From Ignavibacteriota bacterium (lineage in GTDB: Bacteria; Bacteroidota; Ignavibacteria; Ignavibacteriales; Melioribacteraceae): a stretch of DNA of 64,000 nucleotides. Every line of letters begins with the position of its first letter. Positions within the stretch are counted from its first letter, which is position 1. The stretch is taken from the NCBI GenBank assembly GCA_016708125.1, contig JADJGF010000001.1, positions 2,626,001 through 2,690,000 of the forward strand, read 5' to 3'. Shown here in pieces: positions 25,874-36,386 of the stretch. The notes beneath the pieces were generated by a model. That model was not told where the DNA came from. It was given only the letters and a program-made list of their open reading frames with translations, and searched no databases. A program made the translations under genes and the position numbers.

Positions 25874-28300
25874 TTATCCCTCAAGGTGCCATATTAGTAA
25901 ATCAATTTTTTTTATTAGTTCTTCTTTGGTTTTATTTTTTGTCTCAATTACACCTTCAACTAATTCAGTTATGGTAATCTTTGCACCCCCAAGTAAGCCA
26001 CCAAGTGATTGAAGATAATCTTCAAGATTTTTAATAGAGTTTACTGATTTATTATTTCTACTATAAAGTTCCCATTTATCAACTTCTACTAAACTTACAA
26101 TCTCTTGGATTCCGTTGAATATATTAAATAATGGATCTCTCATTTTGTGAAACGATTCCGAAGATTTTTGCAATAAACTTTTTGCATTTTCACAATTCCC
26201 AATCATTCCGTCGTATCTACCTTTTAGTCTATTGTAGAATGCTTCTTGGTAAGAATTTTTCGGTTCTAATGAATTTAAATAATTTGTTATTTCATTTATA
26301 TACACTTTCCGCGCTACACTACTATCATCTAATGTCAATAAACACAGATATCCTTTGATTATCCCCTTCTTAGCAAAGAAAGGATCCGAAAGTTTGTTCT
26401 TTGAGTCTTTACACAAATTTATTCCTATCCAAATATTATCTGTATCTTTTTCTATCACTCCCTTCCTAATTAATAACTCACCTTTCTTTACATTTAGTGA
26501 AGGAATTAAATGATTAAAATTCAATTCAATAAGTAGTTTTATATCTTCTTCATAATAAAAAAGTGCCTCATCGAATAATCCCATTTTCACACGTAAATCA
26601 CCTAGACTAACATAGGTATAAGCTAATCCTAATTTATCTTGTTTAATTTCCCGAATTTCATTTGCTAAATTCAAATGTAATTCAGCATCTCCTAAAGAAT
26701 ACAAAAGGGTTTCAAGATGTCCTAATGTATTTACAAGTCTATCTATTTCTGATCTGATTCCACTTTTTGAATAATAAAATTCTGATTTTTTGTATAACTG
26801 TCTACATTTATTGAGATCATAGTCAAAACGTCTTTCCCAAAAAAAACCTAAAGAAAAATATAGTTCGGCCATCACATAATCTGGCTGATTATTGTTATTC
26901 AAAAGTTTTTCAATATCATTTGCAAGGCTTATTAATGAGTCTTTGATATGTTTATCAAATTGGGATAGTTTAGTATAATATATAAGAAGCCATGCTAAGA
27001 ATATTGAATTATAAATTTCGTTATCATTAGTTAAAAGTTTATTCTCAATTTTACTTGCTATTTCAATTGTTTTTGAGTCACTTACTCCAAACATTTGAAG
27101 ATGGCATTCACCCAAAATAAATATTGATAACAATTCTTCATTTTTTTTATAATTATTACTTGACTTTATCTGATTCAATGCCTCATTTAATTTACCAAGC
27201 TTCATTGATCTAAATGCTTCAGCGTAAGATGAGTTAACGTCAACATTGAAAATAGATGTTAATATGATATTTAAATCTTCAATAATTATCTTCTCTGACC
27301 AATTAAAAATGGGACTAAATTGAGTGAATATATCCTTTCCAGGTTCTGATAAGATAACTTTAGATAGTTTTTCACAATTTGAAATAATAACATCAGATGA
27401 TTGCATAAGATTTCTATCAATTTGAATATGACCTTTTATAAATAGTTGGTCACCTCTATGGTAACCGACGATGGGTTTAATTATGTTGCAGTGTTCCGGT
27501 AATCGCTTTTCAATTTCATTTTCTAATTTTGTTCTTTTTTCTTGTTTTATAGCTTGATTCATTAAATTTTTATAATTTTCATAGAATTCTGGAATAGCTA
27601 TTTTAATAAGGTAAACTCCAAGACCAATTGTGATAAATCCCATAAAAATGGCAGAAATTGCATCTAAATGTGAGTTCTCGTAACTATTTTTGAGAAGTAA
27701 GTTTAAACCCCATGTAATTATTAAACTTATTCCCAAACTTAATTCTAACAAACCATCACCCCTTAATTCCATTGCATCTGCTTTTAATTCTGAGCGATGA
27801 GTTTTTTCAGCAAATCTATTCTCGTATCGAAAAACAAATTCACTTAATAAAAATGAAAAAAACATGACAAAACTTGCAATTAATAAATATTCAGTTTTAA
27901 TTGATATTATTTGGGCTTTATTCTCAGAAATTATCCAATTTGCGATACTTTTATCCATCCATCCAAAATAGAGTAAGGAACCAATTAATACTTGAATTGC
28001 TTGTACAACAAGTGATAATCCAAAAATTAAAAGTCCACCAAAAATTATCATTCCCAACAAATCTAATAAAGGTTGGCGATCTATCGGATATTTATCTTTG
28101 GCAGATTTCCGTGAAAATTTTCCACCTAAAACTAAAAAACCATGTTCAGCTATATCTATTAATCCATGTAGTCCATCAGCAATTAATGGAGGGATAGAGT
28201 ATATTAATCCTGTTATAAGTTTAACTGACGCTTTTAAAAAGTAGCTACCAACTACTACTATAGAAATTAATATTTCCTCTTTTAAAGTCTTTTTATTCAT
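25874..28300 (-). CDS. Cation diffusion facilitator-like membrane protein fused to TPR repeats
   Basis: 808 residues. The first ~240 form about six membrane spans with the CDF metal pattern: ADGLHGLIDI (His45xxxAsp49, span 2) and ADAMELRGDG (Glu178xxxAsp182, span 5), where the latter has Glu in place of the usual His/Asp. A CDF C-terminal dimer domain (about 255-320) follows, then ~450 residues of TPR-like helices. CDF exporters normally end near 300 residues, so the repeat half is an added sensor. It lies 56 nt upstream of the NACHT gene on the same strand, so the two probably act together. A membrane effector or ion channel in defence is a plausible inference. Confidence 0.75.
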   Translation of the reverse strand: MNKKTLKEEILISIVVVGSYFLKASVKLITGLIYSIPPLIADGLHGLIDIAEHGFLVLGGKFSRKSAKDKYPIDRQPLLDLLGMIIFGGLLIFGLSLVVQAIQVLIGSLLYFGWMDKSIANWIISENKAQIISIKTEYLLIASFVMFFSFLLSEFVFRYENRFAEKTHRSELKADAMELRGDGLLELSLGISLIITWGLNLLLKNSYENSHLDAISAIFMGFITIGLGVYLIKIAIPEFYENYKNLMNQAIKQEKRTKLENEIEKRLPEHCNIIKPIVGYHRGDQLFIKGHIQIDRNLMQSSDVIISNCEKLSKVILSEPGKDIFTQFSPIFNWSEKIIIEDLNIILTSIFNVDVNSSYAEAFRSMKLGKLNEALNQIKSSNNYKKNEELLSIFILGECHLQMFGVSDSKTIEIASKIENKLLTNDNEIYNSIFLAWLLIYYTKLSQFDKHIKDSLISLANDIEKLLNNNNQPDYVMAELYFSLGFFWERRFDYDLNKCRQLYKKSEFYYSKSGIRSEIDRLVNTLGHLETLLYSLGDAELHLNLANEIREIKQDKLGLAYTYVSLGDLRVKMGLFDEALFYYEEDIKLLIELNFNHLIPSLNVKKGELLIRKGVIEKDTDNIWIGINLCKDSKNKLSDPFFAKKGIIKGYLCLLTLDDSSVARKVYINEITNYLNSLEPKNSYQEAFYNRLKGRYDGMIGNCENAKSLLQKSSESFHKMRDPLFNIFNGIQEIVSLVEVDKWELYSRNNKSVNSIKNLEDYLQSLGGLLGGAKITITELVEGVIETKNKTKEELIKKIDLLIWHLEG

Positions 28301-28459
28301 ATGATTTACAATTTTAAAATTTAACTAATATGAGTAAATTTTTTTTATCTTACTATATTTATAAACTCTATAATTCTAGGTCGACATTGTAAATAGAAAA
28401 TCGAATATTCAAATTTAAAATTATAAAATATATTAAGATATTTATAGTTGAAACTTTTT

Positions 28460-28592
28460 AAAAGTGTGCAGAGTTTATACATCAACTGAATTTCCAAAAT
28501 ATAATCGTTTGTAAAAATTGTTTTACCACTAGACAGTGGACAGACATCTGCAATTATTATAGCTATTTTTACGAATTAACTCCACGCTCTTT
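28460..28592. repeat. Imperfect inverted-repeat element B (right of the CDF-TPR gene)
   Basis: Arms AAAGTGTGCAGAGTTTATAC (28461-28480) and ACGAATTAACTCCACGCTCT (28571-28590) are imperfect complements about 90 nt apart. The layout and the GAGTTTATAC core match element A. The remainder of 28301-28713 holds no gene. Confidence 0.55.
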
Positions 28593-28713
28593 AAAACAAT
28601 AAAAATTATAAATAAAAAATTGCAAATGCGTTATTATATAAATGATCAATTAATTAAAGATGTAATGCCCCCTAATAAACAAGTGAAAATAAGTAAAAAA
28701 GAGTAGAGAAAAA

Positions 28714-29991
28714 TTAAGCAACATCTTTATATTTATTAAATTTTTCCAAATCCTTTATCCCTTTTTTCGTAAATCTCGTAAGTTGTTTTTCTAAGTGTTC
28801 AATTTGATTTACTGCAGAGTGTAGATTTTTTTCAAATTTTATTGCTTCATTAATTTGTGTTATTGCATTATTGATATTGTTTGCTTTAAGGGATTCGTAT
28901 AGTAAATCTAGATGATATTTTACGAGTTGATCGTATTTGTTTACTGCTAATTCAAGATTTAGCAGTTGTTTTTCGATATCTAATTTTTTCCACTCAATTC
29001 TTAGTTGTTTTTCGATTTTTGTTTTTTCTTCCGGAGGTAAGTTTTTAAATTCTTGTTGTAGATTTTCAAAATTCTTGATATCAAAATCTGATACTTTTCT
29101 TACCATTTCTCTAAGTGATAGTATTTTTGAACTAATTTGTCTTTCCTTTGGAATTATTGCTTTTATTTTTTCTGCAATTAAGAATTGACCTTTTTCGGAA
29201 TCCTTAAATTCCGTGATGATTTTTTTTAAGTTTTGGAAATCTTCAATTAGTTGTTTTGAGTCTTTCCCGGTTTCATTGGTAATAATTGCCAATTTCTTTT
29301 TAATAAAATTTTCTTCTTCCTTTTCTTCTTTAACTTGGCTTATAAATTCAGTGGGTTTGGAGATAATATTTTTGAGATTTTTAGGAGATTTTTTTTCAGA
29401 TTCAGAAGGTTCATCTTTGTTAGAGAAGAATAGCTTAATAATCTTATAAATAGATATTACCACAGCAATTAAAATAACAGAATGCAGCCATCCCATGTAC
29501 TCATTATCTTTCATCCAGTCAAAGTAACTTGGAGCAATAGATCTAATAGAAAAATAAGTTACAACAAGAGATATTGAAATTGCTCCAATTGCTTCCATAC
29601 CGGTAGATTTAATACCGTGGTAAATTACAAATCCGACTAAGAAGATAAAGATGGTTGCTGCTAAAGGGCCAAAGGATCGTAAATTAAAACCTATAATAGA
29701 TTCGCTTATAACTAATCCTATTGCCAGCACCAAGCCAATAGCAACAACCATAGCTTTACCGCCTCTGGAGTCGAAGATTTTACCAATAGTTACTTGAGAG
29801 AGACCAACAAAAAGTATTACGTATATAATAAAATCAATTATTGAAGAATAGGAATCATAAATTTCTGAAAAGTTGGTTGTTTCAAAAGGGGAGAGTATTT
29901 CTGTGAGTAAATTACCACTAGCGAATGACGAGTTTATTAAGATTGAAAAAATTATAAAAGAACCAATTATGAAATATTTATTGACGATCAT
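28714..29991 (-). CDS. Polytopic membrane protein with C-terminal coiled coil, archaeal in character
   Basis: 425 residues from the ATG at 29991; a TTG seven codons earlier would overlap the TATA box, so the ATG is preferred. A signal-like segment is followed by about five membrane spans (IDFIIYVILFVGLSQVTIG, then KAMVVAIGLVLAIGLVISE and others) to about residue 195. The last ~230 residues are charged helices forming a coiled coil. The FVGLSQ...GKIFDSRGGKA stretch resembles membrane proteins of DPANN archaea as I recall them. No bacterial homologue was recognised. The promoter layout also looks archaeal. Function unknown. Confidence 0.7.
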   Translation of the reverse strand: MIVNKYFIIGSFIIFSILINSSFASGNLLTEILSPFETTNFSEIYDSYSSIIDFIIYVILFVGLSQVTIGKIFDSRGGKAMVVAIGLVLAIGLVISESIIGFNLRSFGPLAATIFIFLVGFVIYHGIKSTGMEAIGAISISLVVTYFSIRSIAPSYFDWMKDNEYMGWLHSVILIAVVISIYKIIKLFFSNKDEPSESEKKSPKNLKNIISKPTEFISQVKEEKEEENFIKKKLAIITNETGKDSKQLIEDFQNLKKIITEFKDSEKGQFLIAEKIKAIIPKERQISSKILSLREMVRKVSDFDIKNFENLQQEFKNLPPEEKTKIEKQLRIEWKKLDIEKQLLNLELAVNKYDQLVKYHLDLLYESLKANNINNAITQINEAIKFEKNLHSAVNQIEHLEKQLTRFTKKGIKDLEKFNKYKDVA

Positions 29992-30013
29992 CAGAGACCT
30001 AAAATCGTTCAAG

Positions 30014-30023
30014 TATATAAATA
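30014..30023. promoter_or_regulatory. Shared TATA box for two divergent genes
   Basis: TATATAAATA serves both directions: read on the minus strand it is TTTATATA, 22 nt before the ATG at 29991; read on the plus strand it ends about 25-27 nt before the ATG at 30049. No ribosome site lies before either start, so both transcripts would be nearly leaderless. Confidence 0.5.
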
Positions 30024-30048
30024 TTTCTATTTTATATTAATATAAATT

Positions 30049-30279
30049 ATGATTAAAAAAGATAATAATTTAATTATTAAAAGTGAAGATAAATGCGATA
30101 TTAAATATGCTTGCCTTGAAAAGGAAAATCACTGCTGTTATATTGAAAAAAGTATTGACAATGAACTTTTATTCATAACATATCAAAACAGAAAATGCAA
30201 TTATTTTGCAAAATATGGTGATAGCAAATTCTGTATGTGCCCGATAAGGAAAGAAAATTATAAAAAATACCATGAATAA
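30049..30279 (+). CDS. Small Cys-rich protein (76 aa), archaeal in character
   Basis: It contains nine cysteines: CDIKYACLEKENHCCYIE, NRKCNYFAKYG and FCMCPIRK, probably one or two zinc or iron-sulfur sites. I recall near-identical small proteins in Woesearchaeota and relatives. It has no signal peptide. It is divergent to the coiled-coil membrane protein and shares its TATA box, so the two came as one piece. Function unknown; a metal-binding regulator is possible. Confidence 0.65.
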   Translation: MIKKDNNLIIKSEDKCDIKYACLEKENHCCYIEKSIDNELLFITYQNRKCNYFAKYGDSKFCMCPIRKENYKKYHE

Positions 30280-30967
30280 CTTAAAATTTACAGGAAAGTA
30301 ACAATTCTTTAGCATTAAATCCATTTCCATCATAATGCTACATAGTACTTGAAATAACCAATAAATATAATTCCTTTAACTTTTGACTCTTCAATTAAAT
30401 CAAATGACTTAAATACAAAAAACTCATTTCTCCAACAAAAGTTTTTAAATATATTTGAAATTTTCAATGTTGTACAAGTCTACAATCCAATTCACTTTAA
30501 TTTAGCTGATTCAATTCAATTAAACATTTATATTATGTATAAGATTTATCATAAAATTTTTACATACCGATTTCGATATTCTAAAAAAATATTAATTAAT
30601 TATACTTACATACTAATTTTAAATAATTGCTAAAATACAAAAAACCAGTTTTTATTTAATTTTTCTATTTTCGGATAGATTTTTTGAAGTAAGTAGTTAT
30701 ACTGATGTTTTAAATAAAAATATTTTGTATATATATTTAATTTTAAAAATAAAACAATGTTAAATTATAATATTTGGCATAGTTACTTCATCATTTTTGT
30801 CTATCTAACATTTCAGATAAACTACTTTTTTATACCAATTTTTACTATTGCAACAACACATGATTATTTTTATATAAGAGGTAAAAAAATGTTAAACTTG
30901 AACAGATATTTTTGCGGGTTTACATGAATTTAAGAATTATGAAAAAAATTAATTAAGGGTATTAAAT
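30280..30967. other. AT-rich intergenic region, 688 nt
   Basis: No convincing gene, repeat or RNA seen. A 56-codon frame (30757-30927) with two hydrophobic stretches has no ribosome site. The stretch separates the archaeal-like pair from bacterial secreted-protein genes and may be an element boundary. Confidence 0.4.
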
Positions 30968-32653
30968 ATGAAATTTATGGTCTTATTTCTAACAACCTCA
31001 ATAATTTATTGTCAAAATTTGAAAGTAACTGGAAAAATTTCAGTTGAAGATACAATAAATGTTAAAAATGCGAGAATTACATTTATTGATGAATATTCAC
31101 AAGAATTTACAACTTTAAGCGATAGTTTAGGAAATTATGAAATTGATATAATTACTGATATTGAAGAAACTTCGTCTCCCATCCCCAACAATTTTGAATT
31201 ATATCAAAATTATCCTAATCCTTTTGCGCAAATCACAACAATCCAATATAAACAAAATAACCCATCAGAAGTGAGCATAAAAATATATGACATACTGGGA
31301 AGAGAAGTAAAAGATTATAAAATTGGATTAAATTCACCAGGCCTTCATAAAGTTATTTGGGATGGAACAAACAAATTTGGAGAAAAAGTAACAGCTGGAA
31401 TTTATTTTTATAAACTTGCGACAAATACAGAAACTGTTGTTAAAAAAATGATTTTTTTAAATGTTTCTGAACTAACATTTTATAATACTATTAAAAGTCA
31501 ATTCGTTTTACATACAAAGAACTTGTCTTCCTTTTTATTTAGACAAACTGCTAAATTCAGAGTTGAAATTATTAACGGCCCATACACAAAACCTTTCATA
31601 AAAAGGAAAGAATTTCTAAATGTTGAAGTAAAAAATAATGATATTATAGAATTCGAAGTGGAAAAGGATACCGTAGATAATCATTTGATATATCTAAGTA
31701 ATAAAGGAGAAAGACAGCAATACTTAAAAATTTTTGACGTAGAAAAACGAAAATTTATTGATAGTATTGGTGGCTTTTTAGAACAAATATCGGATATTGA
31801 AGTATTTGATAAGGGAAACAGATTATTTGTTTGTACACGAAAAGGTCTAATTAATAGTACAGGTTATCTTTACTCTGTTAATGTGTTAACTAAAGAAAAA
31901 GAGATTATACTTTCAAAAAGTGCAGAAATCTTTTATGAAAAAAATGCTATTCCGCTAGTTATAGCTTCAAATCCCTATGATACACTTAGAGAAATTGGAA
32001 TATTGGATACTGTTACATCGAATATTATTTGGATAGATACTTTAGATATTTACGATCCTGTTTTTAGTGATCAAAGCCTAAGTTTCGGTCCTAATAATTC
32101 AATATTTTATTTTCTTTCTAACAACTATACATTGATGCGATATAATTATGCAACATGCACAATTGATACTGTTTCTGCGATAAATTTTTATCCTTTTGAC
32201 AGTTTTAAAGTCGATCTAATTAGTAACTATATTTACTTTGCAGGCGGACCTTCCTATGATATTTCAAATGATTCAGTTGTTGGTTCTTTCCATTATACTT
32301 CATATAGTCATCTTGGCCATGTTGTTTTAGCATCTAATGGTGCATTTCTATGTAATTCAGATCCCGGGGAACCTCTGAGTATAGAACAAAGACCATCAGG
32401 GAAATTAGGAATATTCTATAATCTGTCAGAAGGATTATTTTCAGAAAATTATTTTTTAGTAGACATTATATCAGCTACTCCTTTTGGACATAGTTTTGCT
32501 ACTGATATAATTATTTTAAACACAAGAGAGGATAAATTATACGCAAGTAATGGAGACTATTTACTTTTTATAATTGACTTAAACAAAAGAAGTGTTATTG
32601 ATAGGATTGAATTTGACTTTAGAACAAAAATACATCAATTAAAGACCAAGTAA
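30968..32653 (+). CDS. Secreted protein with internal type IX-like sorting domain and beta-propeller-like C terminus
   Basis: 561 residues. A short hydrophobic signal (about 1-15, ending YCQ) is followed by a carboxypeptidase-regulatory-like beta domain (about 18-65). Then comes a T9SS type A sorting-like domain at about 77-160: YQNYPNPFAQITTIQY, IKIYDILGREV, WDGTNKFGEKVTAGIYFYKL. Normally that domain is C-terminal; here about 400 residues follow, with repeated propeller-like strands (YLKIFDVEKRKFIDSIGG, LSFGPNNSIFYFLS). It may be a fusion or a mobile adhesion-type use of the domain. Secreted or surface-held; substrate unknown. Confidence 0.75.
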   Translation: MKFMVLFLTTSIIYCQNLKVTGKISVEDTINVKNARITFIDEYSQEFTTLSDSLGNYEIDIITDIEETSSPIPNNFELYQNYPNPFAQITTIQYKQNNPSEVSIKIYDILGREVKDYKIGLNSPGLHKVIWDGTNKFGEKVTAGIYFYKLATNTETVVKKMIFLNVSELTFYNTIKSQFVLHTKNLSSFLFRQTAKFRVEIINGPYTKPFIKRKEFLNVEVKNNDIIEFEVEKDTVDNHLIYLSNKGERQQYLKIFDVEKRKFIDSIGGFLEQISDIEVFDKGNRLFVCTRKGLINSTGYLYSVNVLTKEKEIILSKSAEIFYEKNAIPLVIASNPYDTLREIGILDTVTSNIIWIDTLDIYDPVFSDQSLSFGPNNSIFYFLSNNYTLMRYNYATCTIDTVSAINFYPFDSFKVDLISNYIYFAGGPSYDISNDSVVGSFHYTSYSHLGHVVLASNGAFLCNSDPGEPLSIEQRPSGKLGIFYNLSEGLFSENYFLVDIISATPFGHSFATDIIILNTREDKLYASNGDYLLFIIDLNKRSVIDRIEFDFRTKIHQLKTK

Positions 32654-32682
32654 ATTTTAATTAAATAATTAAGGAGGCTTTT

Positions 32683-35600
32683 ATGAGACTTAATCTTTTA
32701 ATTTTATTCATATTTTTAAGCTATATACATATTGCACAAATAGACTATTATTTATATAAAAATGATAAGAAAATTTTAAAAATTTCTGAAAGGGGTCTTG
32801 TTATAAAATTTAATTTAAAATTCGAAGAAAAAGAGATAAGAGAATTCTTAAAAAATGATAATGATATAAGTAGATTTGAGGAGTTAAATGAAACTTATGC
32901 AAAAAATTTTTATGCTATCTATTTTAAGGATAATGTAAAAAAGGAAATTAAAAGTAGTTTATTTAAAAACTTAGATTTTATTGAAAAAATAGAAAACATT
33001 TGTATTCAAGATAATGTTGAAATAATACCATATGATAATTTTATAATTAAGTTTAGTTATGAGATTGATACCCTAGAATTAAAAAAATTAAATGAAAAAT
33101 ATAATGTTAGTATTGTAAAAACATTAATAAATAATAATAAAAAAATAAGATTACGCCTTAATTCAGTATCGAATTTTTCAGTTTTGGAAGTTGCCAAGAT
33201 ATATTATGAAAATCTTAACTTAGATTGGTCAATACCAGATTTTTTTAAACCATTTAATGTCTTATCAATCAATGATACTTATTTTGCTAAACAATATTAC
33301 TTACATAATACTGGTCAAACTGGTGGGGTTAATGATACAGATATTGATTGTCTTGAAGCTTGGGATTTATCATTAGGTTCTTCGTCTGTAATAACAGCAG
33401 TTTTAGATGAAGGAGGTGTCTCACACGAAGATTTACCGAATAGTAGAATTGTAAATGGTTACGATTATATCAATATAGATAACGATCCTACTCCTGAAGG
33501 TAACTTTAATCACGGGATTGCTTGTGCAGGTATAATCGCAGCTAGTCAAAATAACTTTGGTATTTCAGGAGTAGCACCTAATTCTAAAATTATGTATCTC
33601 AAAATATTTGGTCCAAAACATATCTATTCAGAAGGGTATATTGCTGATGCAATTGATTACGCGGTATTAAATGGCGCAGATATTCTTAGTAATAGTTGGG
33701 GCACAGGATCTTCAAATCCAAATTGGTCTCCTATTATTAGAGATGCTTTTGAAGACGCATTAACGAATGGAAGAAATGGTAAGGGATGTATAGTAATTGC
33801 AGCTGCAGGTAATAGTGCAAATAGACCAAATAATTTTGGATACACTATTTTTCCAGCAAATATACCTGGTATTTTATCAATTGGTGCAATTAATAAGTCG
33901 AATAATATTCAGTATTATAGTCCACGAGATAATAAACTTGATCTTGTAGCTCCAAGTGGTGATTTATATTTTTTTTATAACACTGAAGTTTGTGATATGG
34001 GCGAAAATATTATTATGATTGATCCACCAAATCCACCTAATGGTTATGCTATATATGAGTTAAAAGGTGATGTTTGGACTTTAGACTTCCTGATGAAAGG
34101 GGTTGGAATAATGGGACATATGGTAACTGCTACCCTACATATTTTGAAAAATGGATTTGGCAGGTACCTGGCACTCTAACACCAAATGAAAATTATACAG
34201 CAAATTTTGGTGGCACTTCTGCTGCATGTCCGCAAGTTTCTGGCGTTGCTGCATTAATATTATCGTTAAATTCACAATTAACACAAGTGGAAGTTAGTAA
34301 TATTTTAAAGAATTCTGCTGATGATATGGGCACAACTGGATTCGATTCAGATTTCGGTTATGGACGTGTTAATGCATATCAGTCCTTGTTGCTAACACAT
34401 GCATATTCAAACAAATCTATAATTAATACTGCAACTAGTTCAAACTCACAAAGGAAAATAGTTAGAGATGGATCGGGTAATTATCATATTGTATTTTCTT
34501 CAGGTGGAGAAATCTATTATCGTAAATATACAACATCTTGGCAAACGCCTATTAAAATCAGTTATTTTAATGAAAATAATAGTTACCCTTCAATAGCTTT
34601 AGGTTCCTCAAACCAGATTATGATTGTTTGGCAGAGAAAAAATGGTTCAAATTATGATATTTATTTTTCAATGAGTACAGATAATGGTTCAACTTGGACT
34701 TCTACATATCGGTATGTTCTCGCATCTTCAGTATCGACATCAAATCCATATCCAGTAATTACAATGAGTATTCCAGCAAGTCGTAAAACAGTGTTATATA
34801 GCTCAACTTCTGGTTTATCTGCCAAAACTACTACAACATCTAATCCAACATCGGGTAGTTGGACAAATAATATAATAGGAGCAACTACTGATTTTTCTCC
34901 TTCATTAGCGTCATGTGGGACATCAACTTACAATGTTTCTGCTTATAATGGTGCTAATAATCATGTATATTATAAATATCAAGACTATAATGGTTCATGG
35001 AGTTCAAGTACGAATCTATCTTCAATGGTACCAGGTTCAGCATTAAATACCGATCCAACAATATGTGGTGTTTCAACTGAAGGTTCGGTGCATGTAGCCT
35101 GGACAAGATATACCTATTCAAATGGTTATCCGACTAGTCCACGAACATATTATACTAAAAATTCAACAGCAAATGGAACTTGGCCGTTTCAATATTGGTC
35201 AATTGGTACTGGTGATCAATATAGACCGTCAATTTCTGCTATCAATTCATCAAAAGTAGATATTATATATAATAATGCTTCAAATTATCTATATAAAACA
35301 AGGTATAATGGTAGTAGTTGGTCTTCTCCAACTTATATTACATCAAATGCCAATTCACCATCTATTTCAATTGGAAGTACGCAATCAAAGTATTTATATA
35401 CAAGCGGAAGTTCTTTACCTTGGACTGTACAGATGAGTTCGGAAACATTATCAAAAGAATATGAAATTGTAGATAATGAAGCATATTATTCACGTTCAAT
35501 AGCATTTATTCAACCCGACGAATCATTTGTTGAATATGTTTTACATGATATAAAGATTCGTAAAGTTGATAAAACAGAACAAAATGTAAAATTGATTCCT

Positions 35601-36335
35601 TTTGAACTGTCTGACAAGAGTTTGACTATTGAGGATGCGTTTAGCGTTCAAGAATCGGAATTAATCGACCTTGATGAAAAAATTTCCGAATTAATAATTG
35701 ACTTCAATATTAATTCATCTAATTTTCAAAATGTGGTTAAAAATGATAAAAATACAGTTTCACTTTATGTAAAAGTTGAGGATGAAAGTGGGAAGATGTT
35801 ATTTAATTCAGCAAATCAAATTGATATTAGTCAAAAAAATGAAAATTTAAATAGACAACAAATAGTGATTCCAATTTTAAATTTATCTGGTAAGATCAAA
35901 ATTAAAACTAATTTTATCGGTTTTGAAGTTAATAAAGGGACAATTGTAAGTCTTGGACATTTGTATAATTTTCCAAATTCAGAAAACGATAACGGTAAAG
36001 AGGAATTACAAAAAACAAAGGAAGAATTTATACCAATAGAATATTCACTTTCTCAAAATTTTCCCAACCCATTTAATCCAACAACAAAGATAAAATACAA
36101 TATACCATATAATTCTCAAATTGGAATATGGATTTACGATATAATGGGTAAGGAAATTAAGAGTTTTAATGATATTTCAAATACTTCCGGTGTTTATGAA
36201 CTTGAGTGGAATGGAACAAATAATTATGGTGAACAAGTCTCAAGCGGAATTTATCTAATGAAATTTAATGCAAATTCTATTGAAGGAAATAATAAGAACT
36301 TTTCAAAAACGTTAAAACTTATGCTATTAAAGTAA
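32683..36335 (+). pseudogene. Subtilisin-like (S8) protease with C-terminal sorting domain, split by a frameshift
   Basis: Two overlapping frames (32683-34179 and about 34074-36335) make one gene. The first has a signal peptide, the catalytic Asp (ITAVLDEGGVSHEDLP) and His (NFNHGIACAGIIAA); the second has the catalytic Ser (GGTSAACPQVSGVAALIL). Around 34086 the reading changes: DVWTLD in one frame continues as LPDERGWNNG in the other, as if one base were lost. Then come a propeller-like stretch of SGSSWS-type repeats and the sorting domain FPNPFNPTTKIKYNIP...SSGIYLMKF. Expected whole length is about 1217 residues. It could be a real pseudogene or an assembly error. The gene has GGAGG before its ATG. 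Confidence 0.85.
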
Positions 36336-36352
36336 AACTCGTTAAAATTATT

Positions 36353-36386
36353 CTATGCTACCATGAAATTAAATGTGGTAGCATAG
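36353..36386 (+). terminator. Hairpin terminator after the subtilase gene
   Basis: A perfect 11-bp stem, CTATGCTACCA (36353-36363) / TGGTAGCATAG (36376-36386), has a 12-nt loop. A weak U-rich stretch (TTAATATTTTTT) follows after a few bases. Confidence 0.7.

Noticed and set aside
30757..30927. 56-codon frame with two hydrophobic stretches
   Set aside because: AT-rich DNA gives such frames by chance; no ribosome site, promoter or homology seen.
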